Below are positions 1 to 10,978 of a stretch of DNA of 64,000 nucleotides, piece after piece; position 1 is the first letter of the stretch; every line of letters begins with the position of its first letter. The translations under genes were made by a program, and so were the position numbers. Source of the DNA: Nectonema munidae. Its lineage: Eukaryota; Nematomorpha; Nectonematoida; Nectonematidae. A model generated the notes under the pieces. The model was given only the letters and a program-made list of their open reading frames with translations, was not told where the DNA came from and did not search any database. The stretch covers positions 1 to 64,000 of the forward strand of contig JAUIRK010000779.1 of assembly GCA_030549495.1 (NCBI GenBank). Direction: 5' to 3'.

Positions 1-448
1 TGTATTTTTGGTTAAAATAAAATTTTATATAGTAATATATAATTATATATTTTTAGTTAAAAACAAAGACAACAAACAAAATATTATGATAAATCGTGAT
101 TACTAAAAATATCTTTTGGAACAAAATTCGTAACATAAAAATATATGGAAGCTTTGAATAAGCGGTAAAGCTAAAAGAGAACCATGAAAAACTTGGATTG
201 GTGGATATTTTATGTATATTTTATGATTATAAACAAGTATTGAATAACAAGAATACTCAATTTTTTGAAATTTGTTTGATAGTGTAATTGTTTTCAAATT
301 TTTTATTTTTGACAGAAAGAAAGAAAGGGGTTGAGATATTCTTACAATATGAATACTTAAAAAGAAAAGTGGAATTAATGTTTATTTTTACATGCCAACA
401 AATATCAGAGTTACAAAAAACTGGATTTGTTGCATCGAGGATTTTATT
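1..448. other. A+T-rich flank, no gene seen
   Basis: Low-complexity A+T-rich DNA downstream of the MULE coding end (that gene is on the - strand). The short open frames here have no recognisable domain and biased A+T composition. One MULE end could lie in this stretch, but I cannot see a terminal repeat. Confidence 0.6.
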
Positions 449-1750
449 TTAAAATTTAAGATTATGTGCAATTGCTTTTAAAAAAGAAACTTTTTGGCTT
501 GGATTATATTTCTCTATGGCATTTTTTATACGCAAGTTCACGTCTCTATATTTTTTCTTTTGACTTGGCTCTTCTCTTTGGATAAATTTTTACAGTTTGG
601 CACTGGCAAATCTTTCATTGCATTTAAGCACATTTATGAGCTTCCAAATATTTGGATGACATATTCATTGTGTCTTTCAGTGCACTGCGGTAAGCTTCTA
701 AACGATTTGTAGTTCGAGCAATCCCAGAAATACATCTATCCCAAACATTCCACAAAGTTGATGGAAATAAAGGTTCACGATGTCGCCTCCTTTGTCCTCT
801 TTCTCTAAGTGGTCCAATATAATTATTTTCAAAATAGGAAGCAATCGACTGTGGAATATCATCATCATCTACAAGTTACTCATATCCATCAACAACATCA
901 TCAACCGGCAAAAAAGCAAGAGCAACAAAACACAGCATTTTTAGGCTAAAATTGAACAATATGCTTGTACACATTTTGCCCTAAAGGAAATAAGCAGCAT
1001 GCCAAATTTGACGCAGGAAACGCTTCAAGAAATCCATTATGTGCTGCCTTTTCAAAATCCATAATCATATTTTCAGGGCCTTCGTTCTGCAGCAATTCAT
1101 TTATCTTGGCAAAAAGTTTATTATATATGTTGGCTTTTGTTTGATAGCAATGCAAACAATCGTGGGACATTTAAAGTACCAACCTGAATGTGCACTATAT
1201 ATAACTGAAAAATATACTAGAGCAGCATTTAAATGTTTCACCTGCTGCCCAAATTTTGTACACTTTTAAATGTTGAAGGGCTTCATCACTTGGCAATATT
1301 AGAATTCTGCTTGAATCTTCTATTCTGCTGTCACTAAAAATTTTTATTAAGTGAGAGTATTCATTTGGAATGGAGAATTTGTTTGTGGAGTCGCAGAATA
1401 ATCAAAATCTGTTTGTCTCCAACATCTAATATTTCAATTAAGCTGTCCCGATTTTCATTTTCACAAGAGATTTTCGAGCGAGAGTTATTACGAGATGAAA
1501 TCAACTTTGTTTTAATATTTGAAACGGTGATTCTTGCAGTTACCTCTGCAGTAGTTGAAGCATGATTATGAATTCCAAAACTTTTTAAGTTCTATATAGT
1601 TTTTATCAGTGTGAAGTCTCGCCTTACATGCACGATTTGCAAGTCTATCAACATTCTCCTTATTTTTAATGTAAATATAATTTTATAATTCTCTTGATCA
1701 ACAACTTTGTTTTTTCCTTTCTCAGAAGTTATAATCCTACAAGTAGCCAT
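449..1750 (-). mobile_element. Mutator-like (MULE) transposase with FLYWCH zinc finger, degraded
   Basis: Reading the - strand from an ATG at 1750-1748 to a TAA at 451-449 gives most of a MULE transposase. The N-terminal part (about 1750-1560) has FLYWCH zinc-finger features: a CKARLHT block followed by a GIHNH block. The catalytic MULE region (about 1170-946) reads FEKAAHNGFLEAFP, then a LGQNVYKHI block. Next comes a C-terminal region with YFENNYIGPLRERG and TTNRLEAYRSALK blocks, ending in a KKKYRD block and AIAHNLKF-stop. The family moves DNA by a DDE cut-and-paste reaction. At least three frame changes and one in-frame stop separate the blocks, so it is inactive. It is not related to the host genes. 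Identification rests on recalled family motifs; high confidence for MULE, lower for exact ends. Confidence 0.82.
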
Positions 1751-2885
1751 GTTAAAAAGATAAGATAAATTAAATCAAAATAAAAAAAATTAAAAAAAAA
1801 AAATTTAAAAAAGTATAATAATAATAAACAAATAATAAAAAATATTTAATATTATAATTAATATATAAAATAAATTTTTATTATATCAATATTTATACTA
1901 AACTTAAAACTTTTATAAATGATTTTTTATAAAAATAATAGTATGTTTATAGATTAAAAAAATAAAATTGTTCAACGACCTAGTGTTTTATTTGGGGACG
2001 AATTAACGAAGGACAAATTGTCTTGGGAAAATTGACCGGATACGAATTGACTAGCACCAAAAGGGTGTATTGATTTGAATACAATTAATATTTCTTTTTT
2101 AATTTTATGCTTTTTCTTATATGAAGCAGGGTGCTTTTAAAATTAGTTCTTTTGGAAAAGCATTTCTTATAGCTCAGTAATTACAATAAGTGCTCCAAAT
2201 ATTTTGTAAATAAAAGATCCTAACATTGCTATTGCTAGTTGTATCCCTGTGATTAACACCATGGCTTAGTTTCGATGTATCGAGTGAGTAGTTTGAGACT
2301 TTAATTGAATTAAGATTGTTATACAAAATTAATAATATAAAATTCAAATGTGTAAGTCTATCAAAGTTTAGGAAATTATATTTCTAGAAGAATAATGCGA
2401 TAAACAAAAGAATTAGAGAGTACAATGTAAAAAAAGTATATTTATTGTGATTTTTTATTATAATCGAGCATAAATGAAATTATTCCTCCTCTCAGGGGGT
2501 TGTCAACAACTGTAATATGTTCTTTATAATAGTGTATATAATTGGCGCTAATACCTTGTGGCCGGTGTGACAAAATGTCACGGGATAAAATGTTTTAAGC
2601 TAGTTTAGTTGGATAGTCCGTTCATTAGTCAATTAAGCTTAAGATTTTACTCTAGTCATACTTAATTTTGTTGTGAAACAAATAGTCAAGTTTTTCTTAT
2701 TTAATGCACTACTTACAATAATCCTAGTTTCTTAAACTTGTGATTTTTATGTAGCATTTAGTATTGTAAGAAGATACGTTCTTAACGAGTGTTGCTTTAT
2801 TAGTGAGCTTAGGTCATACCTGGATATTTCCCCTCTTAAAAAAGAAGCCAAACTTCATTTGTACTGCAAAATTCTAGATACTTAA
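1751..2885. other. A+T-rich spacer with possible MULE end
   Basis: No gene recognised. At about 1990-2065 there is a G-richer patch with repeated short units of the kind GGACGAATT / GGACAAATTGTC / GATACGAATTGAC, which looks like the terminal repeat of a MULE and lies just upstream of the transposase at 449-1750. No target duplication could be paired with it. Confidence 0.35.
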
Positions 2886-2891
2886 AACTCG

Positions 2892-3411
2892 TATTATAGA
2901 GAAATGTCAAGGGCAAAAGAAGATCCTGCCTCTTCAAGAACTCAATGACTTTTTGCCTGAAGAAGATTTGGAGAACTCAAAGCTCCTTGATGCAGCCTCT
3001 AACAACTTTAAAAATTGTGAGGATGAATATTTAGAGAAAGATTTTTTCCTTATCTCTCCATCCATTTCCTTTATCAAAAACAGTGAAAAGGATTTAGAAG
3101 TACCTGAACTCCACAGCGATGCTCCTGAAAATGATGATGTAGAGGAAGATTTTTCATTTCACGATTCCGACATTAAGGAAGATTCTCATTTATCTATCCT
3201 CTCTTCCGATTCCTCCTCCTCTTCTAACAGTTGGGATAATTCTAGTATGGAGCAGAATAAACGTATGCAGTTTTTATCTATAACTTTTCTTCCTTATTTT
3301 TATAGCTCTGTTGTGTTATTCGTCCCTTCTAGAATACTCAGATACATTACTTTTTATCCGTGTCTAAGACCTTGTCTCGAAACTCATCTCATTCTTAAGT
3401 TGTTCGAATGA
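2892..3411 (+). CDS. Unidentified acidic Ser-rich ORF or exon
   Basis: An open frame can be followed from about 2892 to a TGA at 3409-3411. It encodes many Asp, Glu and Ser residues, with a run SSDSSSSSNSW near the C-terminal third, followed by a hydrophobic tail that is probably not real coding. A possible acceptor (TATTATAG) precedes it and a possible donor (GTATGC) follows AATAAAC near 3262, so an exon of about 370 nt is plausible. Its codon composition is richer in C and G than the surrounding DNA. There is no recognised domain and no neighbour that suggests a role. It could also be part of a degraded transposon. Existence as a gene is uncertain. Confidence 0.3.
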
Positions 3412-3628
3412 AATAAAAAATGCATTTCATTATCATAATTTAAGGGATTTATACTTCTTATTAGTGCTCTCTACTGATTAGGATTAGGGATGCCCGATCC
3501 CTTCTAAGATTTCTGTCTACACCCCACTGTAAATTGATAGAGTTTATCTATTTAGAAGTAAACAAAATATAGATAAAATGGCGCTGAGACTTCATAAATA
3601 AAAGTTGTAAAGAAAATAAATTGAAAAC

Positions 3629-3767
3629 CTTTTATTTAACAAAATACCAGCAATAATATTTCGGTCACTATGACTTGGACTCCACGCTTTCATTTTACGT
3701 CATATAATATATCTGAAGAAGGTCATAGTGACCGAAATATTATTGCTGGTATTTTGTTAAATAAAAG
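3629..3767. repeat. Perfect 46-bp inverted repeat with hammerhead-like core
   Basis: The arms at 3629-3674 and 3722-3767 are perfect reverse complements of 46 bp, separated by a 47-nt loop. On the + strand, CTGAAGA directly precedes a short stem-loop (GGTCA-TAG-TGACC) and then GAAA. That is the order of the conserved hammerhead ribozyme core (CUGANGA, stem II, GAAA). Penelope-like retroelements are known to carry small hammerhead motifs near their ends, so this may be a terminal fragment of such an element. No reverse transcriptase of that class is seen nearby, and I could not pair a convincing stem I. Confidence 0.55.
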
Positions 3768-3989
3768 ACTCACTCAACGTTTTCAAACAAAAGATAATAA
3801 TTCAAAGTGTAATAAAATTTAAAATTTTGTAGAATAAAAATAACTTTTTATCGAAACTTAGATTATCTTGGTGATATTGATAAATCTATGTTTAAACTGA
3901 AAAAGGTGTAATTTTAAAATTTTATACAGGCCAATTTGAATCATTCGATTTTAAACGATATTTCCTTCTTATACAATAGAAATTAATAC

Positions 3990-4058
3990 TGCCATGTGTG
4001 AAAGCTCTTTTTCAACAATGAGTATAGAAAGAATAGAAATTTTCACCATTTTTTTCAT
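3990..4058 (+). mobile_element. Scrap of hAT transposase C-terminus
   Basis: A short stretch encodes CESSFSTMSIE, which resembles the CESxFSxM block of the hAT dimerisation domain. Only about 20 residues are recognisable before the frame runs into repeat family A. Probably a truncated fossil of a hAT transposon. Confidence 0.4.
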
Positions 4059-4066
4059 GTCTAGAC

Positions 4067-5318
4067 CAGGGGCTCACATCCTCAAAATTATTGGGGGGCG
4101 AAATTTTTTTCTTGCAATTTTTTACAAAATTGGTAAATTTAAATACTATACTTCCAGCGAAAATATTTTAATTAAATTTTCATATCGAATATAGTGCGCA
4201 GAAAAAATGCCCCCTATTAAAAAGTAAGAAAAAATGCCCCAATTAAAAAGTAGGAAAAAATGCCCACGAAAAAAATGCCTCAACACAAAAAATTTTAAAA
4301 AATTCTTAATTAAAATTTTTAAAAAAATTTTTTTAAAAAAGATATGTCAAATAAAGATTTTTTGTAAAAAAAAAGTTAACTTTTCATCTAAAACATTTAA
4401 AATTTAATTAAAGTAAACTAAAAAACTCAGCATACGACAAATTTACAAAAAAAAATTTTATAAAACAGCAAATATTTTTGGACTTTCTGTGTATCAGAAC
4501 ACTTTCTAAATATAATTTGTATTTTAACTGATTTTTAGAACACATTCCCACAAATCTGCAACTTTGCTATTATTTTCAAGAACTTTATTAAAAAAAACTC
4601 TATAGATTAGGAAATTTTAGAAATTTAGCTTTTCAAAACGGTAACAAATAAAAATATTTATATAATTAAAAAAAACCTGAAAATCAAAAATTAGGGGGTA
4701 TTTTTTCCTACTTTTTAATTGGGGGCATTTATTTCCGGGGCATTTTTTCTGGAGGCATTTTTTCTGGGGGCATTTTTACCTACAACCATCGAATATACAC
4801 TGGTTTAAAAAAATCCAAAAATGTTAGGGGGTGGAATAGGTTTTTCATTCTAAAAATGAAGTAGTCTACCAGGCACATTACAGGAATTGGTGAAAGGATA
4901 TTTGATTCATAGAGAAAACAAATAACTGAAGGTTAGATAGTTTTATATGAGTGAATGTAGTCTAAAGGCAATGAGTCTACTAGACACCCTGGGATGTTTA
5001 TATGAAAAAATGTGATTGATTCAGGGGCAAGGGTATAAAACAAAGTTATAATTGTGCAAACAAAAATAAAAGAAAAAATTAAGATCGCATTATTTCATTT
5101 TACTCAGCATCATTCAAAAATAGTTTAAAAGCTTAATTGATACAAGCTACAAAAATAAAATAACGGTTAACATTTTGCAATGATTTGCCTTTTATAATAA
5201 CTTTTAAGGAAAAAATGTCTATCAGAAAAAGTTATAGAGCTTCAACAAAAACTAAAAAATTTTAGAGCATAACTTAAGTTTTTTGAAAACTAATTTGACG
5301 TATCCCCTACAGCATACT
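4067..5318 (+). repeat. Dispersed repeat family A, copy 1 (interrupted)
   Basis: Starts with CAGGGGCTCACATCC, a hAT-like terminus, directly after GTCTAGAC, and continues with a TTATTGGGGGGCGAAA block. The body from about 4789 to 5318 matches 60265-60796 closely and 9650-9904 in its second half. It is split by a 595-bp insertion at 4194-4788. No coding capacity. It is probably a non-autonomous DNA transposon, but its right end is not certain because a SINE-like sequence follows immediately. Confidence 0.7.
4194..4788. mobile_element. MULE-type MITE with 9-bp target duplication
   Basis: A 595-bp element without coding capacity sits inside family A copy 1. It is flanked by direct copies of TCGAATATA (4185-4193 and 4789-4797). 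Its ends are inverted arrays of a short unit resembling AGAAAAAATGCCCC, several copies at each end. Nine-base target duplications and repeat-built termini suit Mutator-like elements. The paralogous family A copy at 60266-60285 is uninterrupted at this point and serves as an empty site, so the insertion borders are well supported. Confidence 0.8.
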
Positions 5319-5330
5319 CTATGGGTGGCA

Positions 5331-5531
5331 TGGCAGGTTGGTTAAGATGATGGACATAGCACGGAAGCCTCTGGATTCGATTTCTCATCGATACGAATTT
5401 GTTCATAGTTTGACATAAGCGGTACATCAGTGCCTGGTCAATGAAAATACACCCGCTGCACCTTAACTTTTACTCAAAATTGAAAAATTTGCTACATAAT
5501 TAACATAAGAGAGAAAGGAAAGAAAATAAAC
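5331..5531 (+). repeat. tRNA-derived SINE, family 2 (copy 1)
   Basis: The head has a tRNA-like A-box region (TTGGTTAAGATGATGG) and a degraded B box (GGATTCGATTTCTC), followed by an unrelated body and a tail AGAGAAAGGAAAGAAAATAA. The second copy at 9905-10080 shares head and tail. It lies immediately after family A, as it does at the second locus. It is not a functional tRNA: there is no cloverleaf beyond the promoter boxes. Confidence 0.6.
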
Positions 5532-6242
5532 TAATAAAGCAATTTTCACTATTTTAAAATGGGACCGTCTGTTCTCAGAATAATTTCAAAATAATAGGAG
5601 GTATAAAGATTTAGAGTTTATTTTATATTTTCAAATTTATAACGGGGCGAATTGTCCATGAAACAAAATGTCTTAATGGGACGAACTGTGTTATGAAAAT
5701 AATGGGGCGAAATGTCCGAGGACCAAACTAACATAAATCAAAGTATACGAGAAAAGAAAATCATTGCGTTTTTTTTTTAATATTTATATCTACAAATAAA
5801 ATTCTGACAGCTGTCATAAATAGATCAAGTACATTTTTAACAACTGAAACATTTTGTTTCGATATTATATTTTTATTATAATAATCAATAATCAACAAAT
5901 TTTCTTTAAAAAAGTGATTTGATTATGTACAGTGTTACTTATAAAATTTAACAATTGAACATTATAAAAATATCTCTACTCAAATATTAAGCAAATAGAG
6001 TATTCTTGCTTTTAAACTGAATAGATAATCAAAATATTCATTCCCAAATAACTTGAAAAAAATTTCTTGACTTGAAAAAAATAAAGTTTTCAAATGTTAC
6101 AAAATGTAGCAAACGTAGTGATAACGATTAAGTGACTTTTGTTGAAAAAAAATCTTAGCGCGAGTCTAACAATATTCATTGATATAAATTGTAACAATTG
6201 AAAACTATTTTAATTTAACTCTAAATGCAAATTAGACAGAAG
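5532..6242. other. A+T-rich spacer with MULE-end-like units
   Basis: No gene. At about 5640-5735 there are three spaced units of the type GGGGCGAATTGTCC / GGGACGAACTGT / GGGGCGAAATGTCC, similar in style to the patch near 1990-2065. They may be the solo end of a MULE family. The remainder is low-complexity A+T-rich DNA. Confidence 0.4.
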
Positions 6243-6436
6243 CAGTGGTGTAGCCAAAAAAAGTTGATAGAAGGGGCACAATTTAAAAACAAAAAACTTG
6301 AGCAATATTATACTTTCTTGATCCTTTCATTGGAGAAATTTTCAAAAACTGATATTGCATAAGATTCATGGGGGCACCATGGGGTACATAGGAGTGTGGG
6401 CACGGCCCCTCGTGCCCCAACCTAGCTACGTCACTG
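6243..6436. mobile_element. 194-bp hAT MITE
   Basis: Inverted termini CAGTGGTGTAGCCA and CCTAGCTACGTCACTG (reverse complement CAGTGACGTAGCTAGG) are of the well-known hAT CAGTGGCGTAGCC type. The element is flanked by 8-bp near-identical duplications GACAGAAG (6235-6242) and GAGAGAAG (6437-6444). No coding capacity. Eight-base duplications are diagnostic of the hAT superfamily. Confidence 0.8.
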
Positions 6437-6850
6437 GAGAGAAGAGAGCTGAATGAGATAGGAGAGCTTAACAAGAGAAGAGGGCTTGAGTGAAAGAAGA
6501 GAGCTTGAGTGAATGATTGAGTTTTAGCAGAGAAAACGGAAGAAAAAAATAGAAGAGACAGAAAGAGAAATAGAATCACTGTGACAAAAGATGAGAAAAT
6601 CTAGTGGATCATCAACATGTGTTTCAAAAATACTATAAAGAGGAGACACTGTGATAAACATTGTTTACTTATTGTGTGCATATTGAAGCAATGGATTATT
6701 ATTATTATATAGCTCTCACGCATCGTCTGTAAAATATGTTAGATAGGAAAAATTCGATCATCATACAGGTTTTATAAACAAGAAGCATCTCTTACTTATA
6801 AAAAATTATTGGGGGCGAATGTCATTTTCGCCCCCCCCCCCTGAAAACAA
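6437..6850 (+). repeat. Dispersed repeat family B, copy 1
   Basis: Begins with GAGAGAAGAGAGCTTGAGTG-like simple repeats. It then runs through a unique block containing GATCATCAACATGTGTTT and GGAGACACTGTGATAAACAT, and ends with TTATTGGGGGCGAATGT and a C-run. A second copy is at 18123-18540. The ending resembles the start of family A. Non-coding. Confidence 0.65.
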
Positions 6851-8929
6851 AAAATATATAATTTTTCAATAAATGTGATTAAAATTTATATTCGTATAGC
6901 GCGTACAATTTCATAGAGGATAACTTTTAAATTGTATATAGATGGCGTTAATCCTGTACTCCTGATAGTATTATTTAGTTATTTTGCAATTATGACAAGT
7001 TTGTTACTGAAATTTAATTTACAAGTTATTTTGAGTAAGTTGATTTTAGTCTTAATAATCGATGTGGAGTAAAACTCCACGTTCCGATGTGCGAAGGTTA
7101 AAAACAAATTTATCCAGCCAGTACTGGCCTTTAAATTAGGTAGGTTGAATTTTTTATCAAAAAACTAGCTTTTCCACATATAAGTGGACCGCTTATAGCT
7201 TAATTGTTTCACCTGACTTCCACAACCAACATAATGTTGCTCTATCTATATTTTTAAATTGGGTGTTCAATGTTCATCTATAAAAACAAAAAACAATAGT
7301 TTTTAAAGTCTAATAGAACAAATGTTTTTCTCTATTTTTAAATGTTCGCTTAACAAAAATTATAAAATAAGGGAATTTTTTGTTGATTATGTAGAAACTT
7401 ATGGTATTCTCTCAAAATTTATTAATTTTTTAAAAAGTATGTTAACATTTTTTTCTATCTTTTGATTTAAACTTTATTTATTGCTTAAAAACAAATAAAA
7501 TTAGAAGAAAAGTACTTTATGAAAGCACAAACTTTTCAATTCAGATATAAAGGCTATTTTATGTTAATTCAAAAGGAAAACTAATTGAAAAAGCTCTGAA
7601 TCTGTTCTCAATATCAAACGTCTTTCACCACTGTGAAAACATTGGGTTCTTCATTGCTAACTGAGAATAATGATATTGCGTGTGTTAAAGAATTTAATTG
7701 AATCAAATTTCGTAATATTGAAGTAAATTTTCAAACAAAAATCCTTCTAAGGGATTGTGGAAAATAACCTTTTCGTTATAATGAAGTTCTACTGTATATA
7801 CTCGACTTTAACTTTATTTTTTTTCTAGCAGACAAGGCTACTTTGTTAATCAAGTTTTGTGGTGTAATTTTTAATCATATTCCTGACTTTTGCATATACT
7901 AAAAATACGGATATTTATAAAAGAAATATCTTTCATTAATACTGCACTATTCATGTATATTCTTTGATAAAATTAATTGAAATTTCAAAAATGTTGATTT
8001 CTGTGTTTTAAATTTAAATATTATATCAATAGTTTTACCAAAATCGTCAAAGACTCTTCAATTTTCACGACAAAACTTTTTCGAAAATTGGATCAACTCA
8101 TACTTTTTACCTTCAACTAAAACTGATTCAGTCAAAAAAGCGAGCAAGATCACGTACTCATCTCAGCATGCTACTTCTTCAAAGGCGAGGCTGTAAGAGA
8201 TGATATAACTACTATTTAAGCATTCGAAAAATTAATGAACCATGTTTTTAGTAATTCTCAAATGAATGATGATCGTGCAATTCCTGAAATAAAATTTATT
8301 AATTTGGTTACTAAAGATTTTGACTTCTTGAACGAAGATGAATAAAGCTTTAGGATGAATTATTTTTATTATACTAGTTACTATATTTTTATTTTAATAT
8401 TCTCTTGCAAGTATTATGCTTTAAATGTATTTAAATTTGTTTTATCTAATAAATATTTAATTTCAATTGAAATAGTACTAACTTACGTATTTTCTGAAGT
8501 ATCCAATTTTGTCCTATGAACATGCTTCAGTTGAAAACTTTTCCTCCCATGTTTTCCTGTATTTGGATGATTTTATAGATTTAATAACTGTTTTTTAATC
8601 ATGAATGTAAACAAGAGTAAATCATATTTTCTCGGATTAATCCCCCAAGAAGCTGTCTAACTCATAAGCAAACGCATCCAGGCACTGCAGACGTGATAGC
8701 AAGCATCCTTTACGCAAACGATTTTTCAAGTGATGAGGAGAAATCGAACAAACTGAGAAATAATTGTGCCCTTTGCATCTCATAATTGGTTTTAATTAAG
8801 ATCCGAATTTTTGCACAAGAGTCACTATTTTTTAACTCTCATTGCTACTCAAACTTTTTGTCACGGAGAAGCGGCAAATGTTTGGTTGTCAGGAACTTTA
8901 TTGTAACTGGGCCATTGAATATTCTTCAT
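6851..8929. other. A+T-rich intergenic DNA, no gene recognised
   Basis: No conserved domain is seen on either strand. A short acidic reading frame ends at about 8345 (FDFLNEDE-stop) but is only about 40 residues long, and I could not tie it to any family. Confidence 0.5.
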
Positions 8930-9640
8930 AACAAATTTGCAGATTTATAGCAAAAAATAGACGAAGACTGGTTGAAAAATAAATGAAAGCAATAAAAAAA
9001 GAAGACGGTTTGCATATGCAAAAAACAGATGGGAGGAAATTTCTAAAAAAATTAAATCGGCAATCGAAACAACAGTTCTCAAACAGAAAGGAGAAAAGAG
9101 AAAAAACTGGATTACTGACGAGATTTTGGACATGATGGACATTAGACGAAAAGAAAATGACAAAGAGAAAGTTAGAGAACTTAGTAAAACTATTCGAAAA
9201 AAATATAGAGAAGCAAAAACAATAGAAATAGAGAGTATGTGCGATGAGATTCAAATGTAAAAAGAAAATGAAGTTCGAAAGATGTAAAAAAGTAACAACA
9301 AAAAAGATAGCGAATGTAAAAAAAACACTTACTGGATAAAGATGGAAATATTCTAAGTAAAAAAATAGAAAATATAGATCAAAACGAAAAGAACTTATTA
9401 AAATATGAAAATAAGAGTGACATCAGCAGAAATAATGAATGCAATAAAATCTCTTAATCGTAACTGGAAGCGATGCAATTTCCATTGAATGCCTAAGAAT
9501 CGCAGGAGATGATACTATGCAGGCGATTGTGAGTGTTATAAAAAATATTTACAATGGAGAAAAAATACCAGAAGATTGGCTAGAGATTCTATTCATTCTA
9601 ATACCAAAGAAGCAAGGCACTGCAAAATCAGGGGGGCACA
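8930..9640 (+). mobile_element. RTE-like LINE fragment
   Basis: Translated pieces match the linker between endonuclease and reverse transcriptase of RTE-type non-LTR elements. These are a basic block with KNWITDEILDMMDIRRKEN and IRKKYREAKTIE, then EIMNAIKSLN, CLRIAGDDTMQAIVSVIKNI and IPEDWLEILFILIPKKQG. The last matches the start of the reverse-transcriptase domain (fingers). At least four frame breaks occur, and the catalytic YADD part is absent. It ends abruptly against family A copy 2. Confidence 0.7.
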
Positions 9641-9904
9641 TCCTTGAAATTATTTGGATAAAATTGTTCAAACAATAAATTAAGATTGCATTGCTTAATT
9701 TTTCTCAGCATCATTTAAAAATAGTTTAAAAGTAAAATTGGTGTAAGCCACAAAAAGTAAAATAACTTAACTTTTTGCAATGATTTGCCTTTTATAATAA
9801 GTTTAAGGAAAAAAAGCCTATCAGAAAAAGTTATAGAGCTTCAACAAAAAATAAAATTTTTACATAAGTTTTTTGAAAACTAATTTAACGTAACCACTAC
9901 AGCA
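9641..9904 (+). repeat. Dispersed repeat family A, copy 2 (partial)
   Basis: Starts near CAGGGGGGCACATCC (9630-9644). It then skips to the second half of the family, sharing ATTTGCCTTTTATAATAA and AAAAGTTATAGAGCTTCAAC blocks with copies at 5190-5250 and 60670-60740. It ends with CACTACAGCAT and is followed at once by the family 2 SINE, as at copy 1. Confidence 0.65.
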
Positions 9905-10080
9905 TGGCAGGTTGGCTGAGATGATGGACTGAGCACGTAAGGATCTGGGTTCGATTCCTCATCGACTATAAAAAGTCCTATAGCTGGCAATTGCTTATAG
10001 TAAATGATAGAAAAAACGCAATTGGGTGTTTGGCGTCACGAAAAAAATAGCGTGAATAGAGAAAGGAAAGAAAATAGATG
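9905..10080 (+). repeat. tRNA-derived SINE, family 2 (copy 2)
   Basis: Well-kept pol III promoter boxes: A-box region TGGCTGAGATGATGG and B box GGTTCGATTCC, then an unrelated body and the tail AGAGAAAGGAAAGAAAATA shared with 5512-5531. It is not a tRNA gene, since no acceptor stem pairing is visible. Confidence 0.7.
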
Positions 10081-10679
10081 TAGAGAGTAACGCTAAAGAG
10101 GAGTCATTTTCAAGAGAGTGAAAATTATTTGAAAAAAAAATTAAATTTTGTTAACAATAATTTTCTCCATTTTATAAATTTGAAAATCAATAAATACTCA
10201 TTTCTTCATGTGATTTTTTTTGGAAGAGTAGTTTCTTTATTCAATCGTTCTCTGTTCGTTGAGCTACCGATCCATTTAAGAAGAAGATTTATCTATTATT
10301 ATTCCTCGGTTACAATACTTAGAAGTTAAATAATAATATTTTTTTATATAATATACGTTAGAATGAAAATTAATTTCAGATGACGGAAGAGATGGAATAG
10401 CAAAAATTGAAGAAAAACTTCTAGATTAATTTAAAACTCTTAAAAAAAAAACAAAATCTGTGATGTGAGCATATAACCTTAAGGCTGAAAGTGCTTTGAT
10501 ATCTCCAACCAACCATATGTATTTAGTTTTTTCCACTGATCAAGACAGGATGTTATAGGAAGCATCAACTTAACTCATTATAATAATATGTCTAGCAAGG
10601 AAATGATATTAAGTGAAAAATCATTTTTCCTCCCTATATAAGCAATAAAGTACTTTTAACCAAAAAAGTTATTTCAGTT
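10081..10679. other. A+T-rich spacer, nothing recognised
   Basis: No gene, domain or repeat structure was recognised here beyond low-complexity A+T tracts. Confidence 0.5.
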
Positions 10680-10978
10680 TTTAGTTAGGCAGGATGCCAG
10701 GCTGAGTTGAAAGCGTTGTTTATGTCTAGGAAGATTGTAGAAAAAAATTTCTGAGTAGAAAGGGAAGAGTCAAGGTAGGTCGTTAGACGAGATAGTGCTG
10801 TTTTCGTATTTTTTTTGGGAAGGTAAGCAAATTGTGTGTGATGGATGAGGTTACGGGAGAGGATGTAGTCGACTTCAATTATTTTATAGAAATCTACAAA
10901 TAAATTTAGTTTCTGATAGTAGAGTGGTTTTATAATAATGTTGGAAATTGTTGCACATAAAAGGTGAAAATTTCTCAA
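10680..10978 (-). mobile_element. LINE reverse-transcriptase fragment (jockey/CR1 type)
   Basis: About 55 residues near 10690-10850 on the - strand match the palm/fingers region of a non-LTR reverse transcriptase: HTQFAYLPKKNTKTALSRLT, then IFLDINNAFNSAWHPA, in which DINNAFNSAWH corresponds to the first catalytic-Asp block. The rest of the open frame is low complexity. No YADD block or endonuclease is attached. A dead fragment. Confidence 0.7.

Noticed and set aside
8898-9254. 118-codon - strand open frame rich in Phe and Ser
   Set aside because: It is the reverse-strand shadow of the Lys/Glu-rich RTE-like LINE fragment on the + strand.
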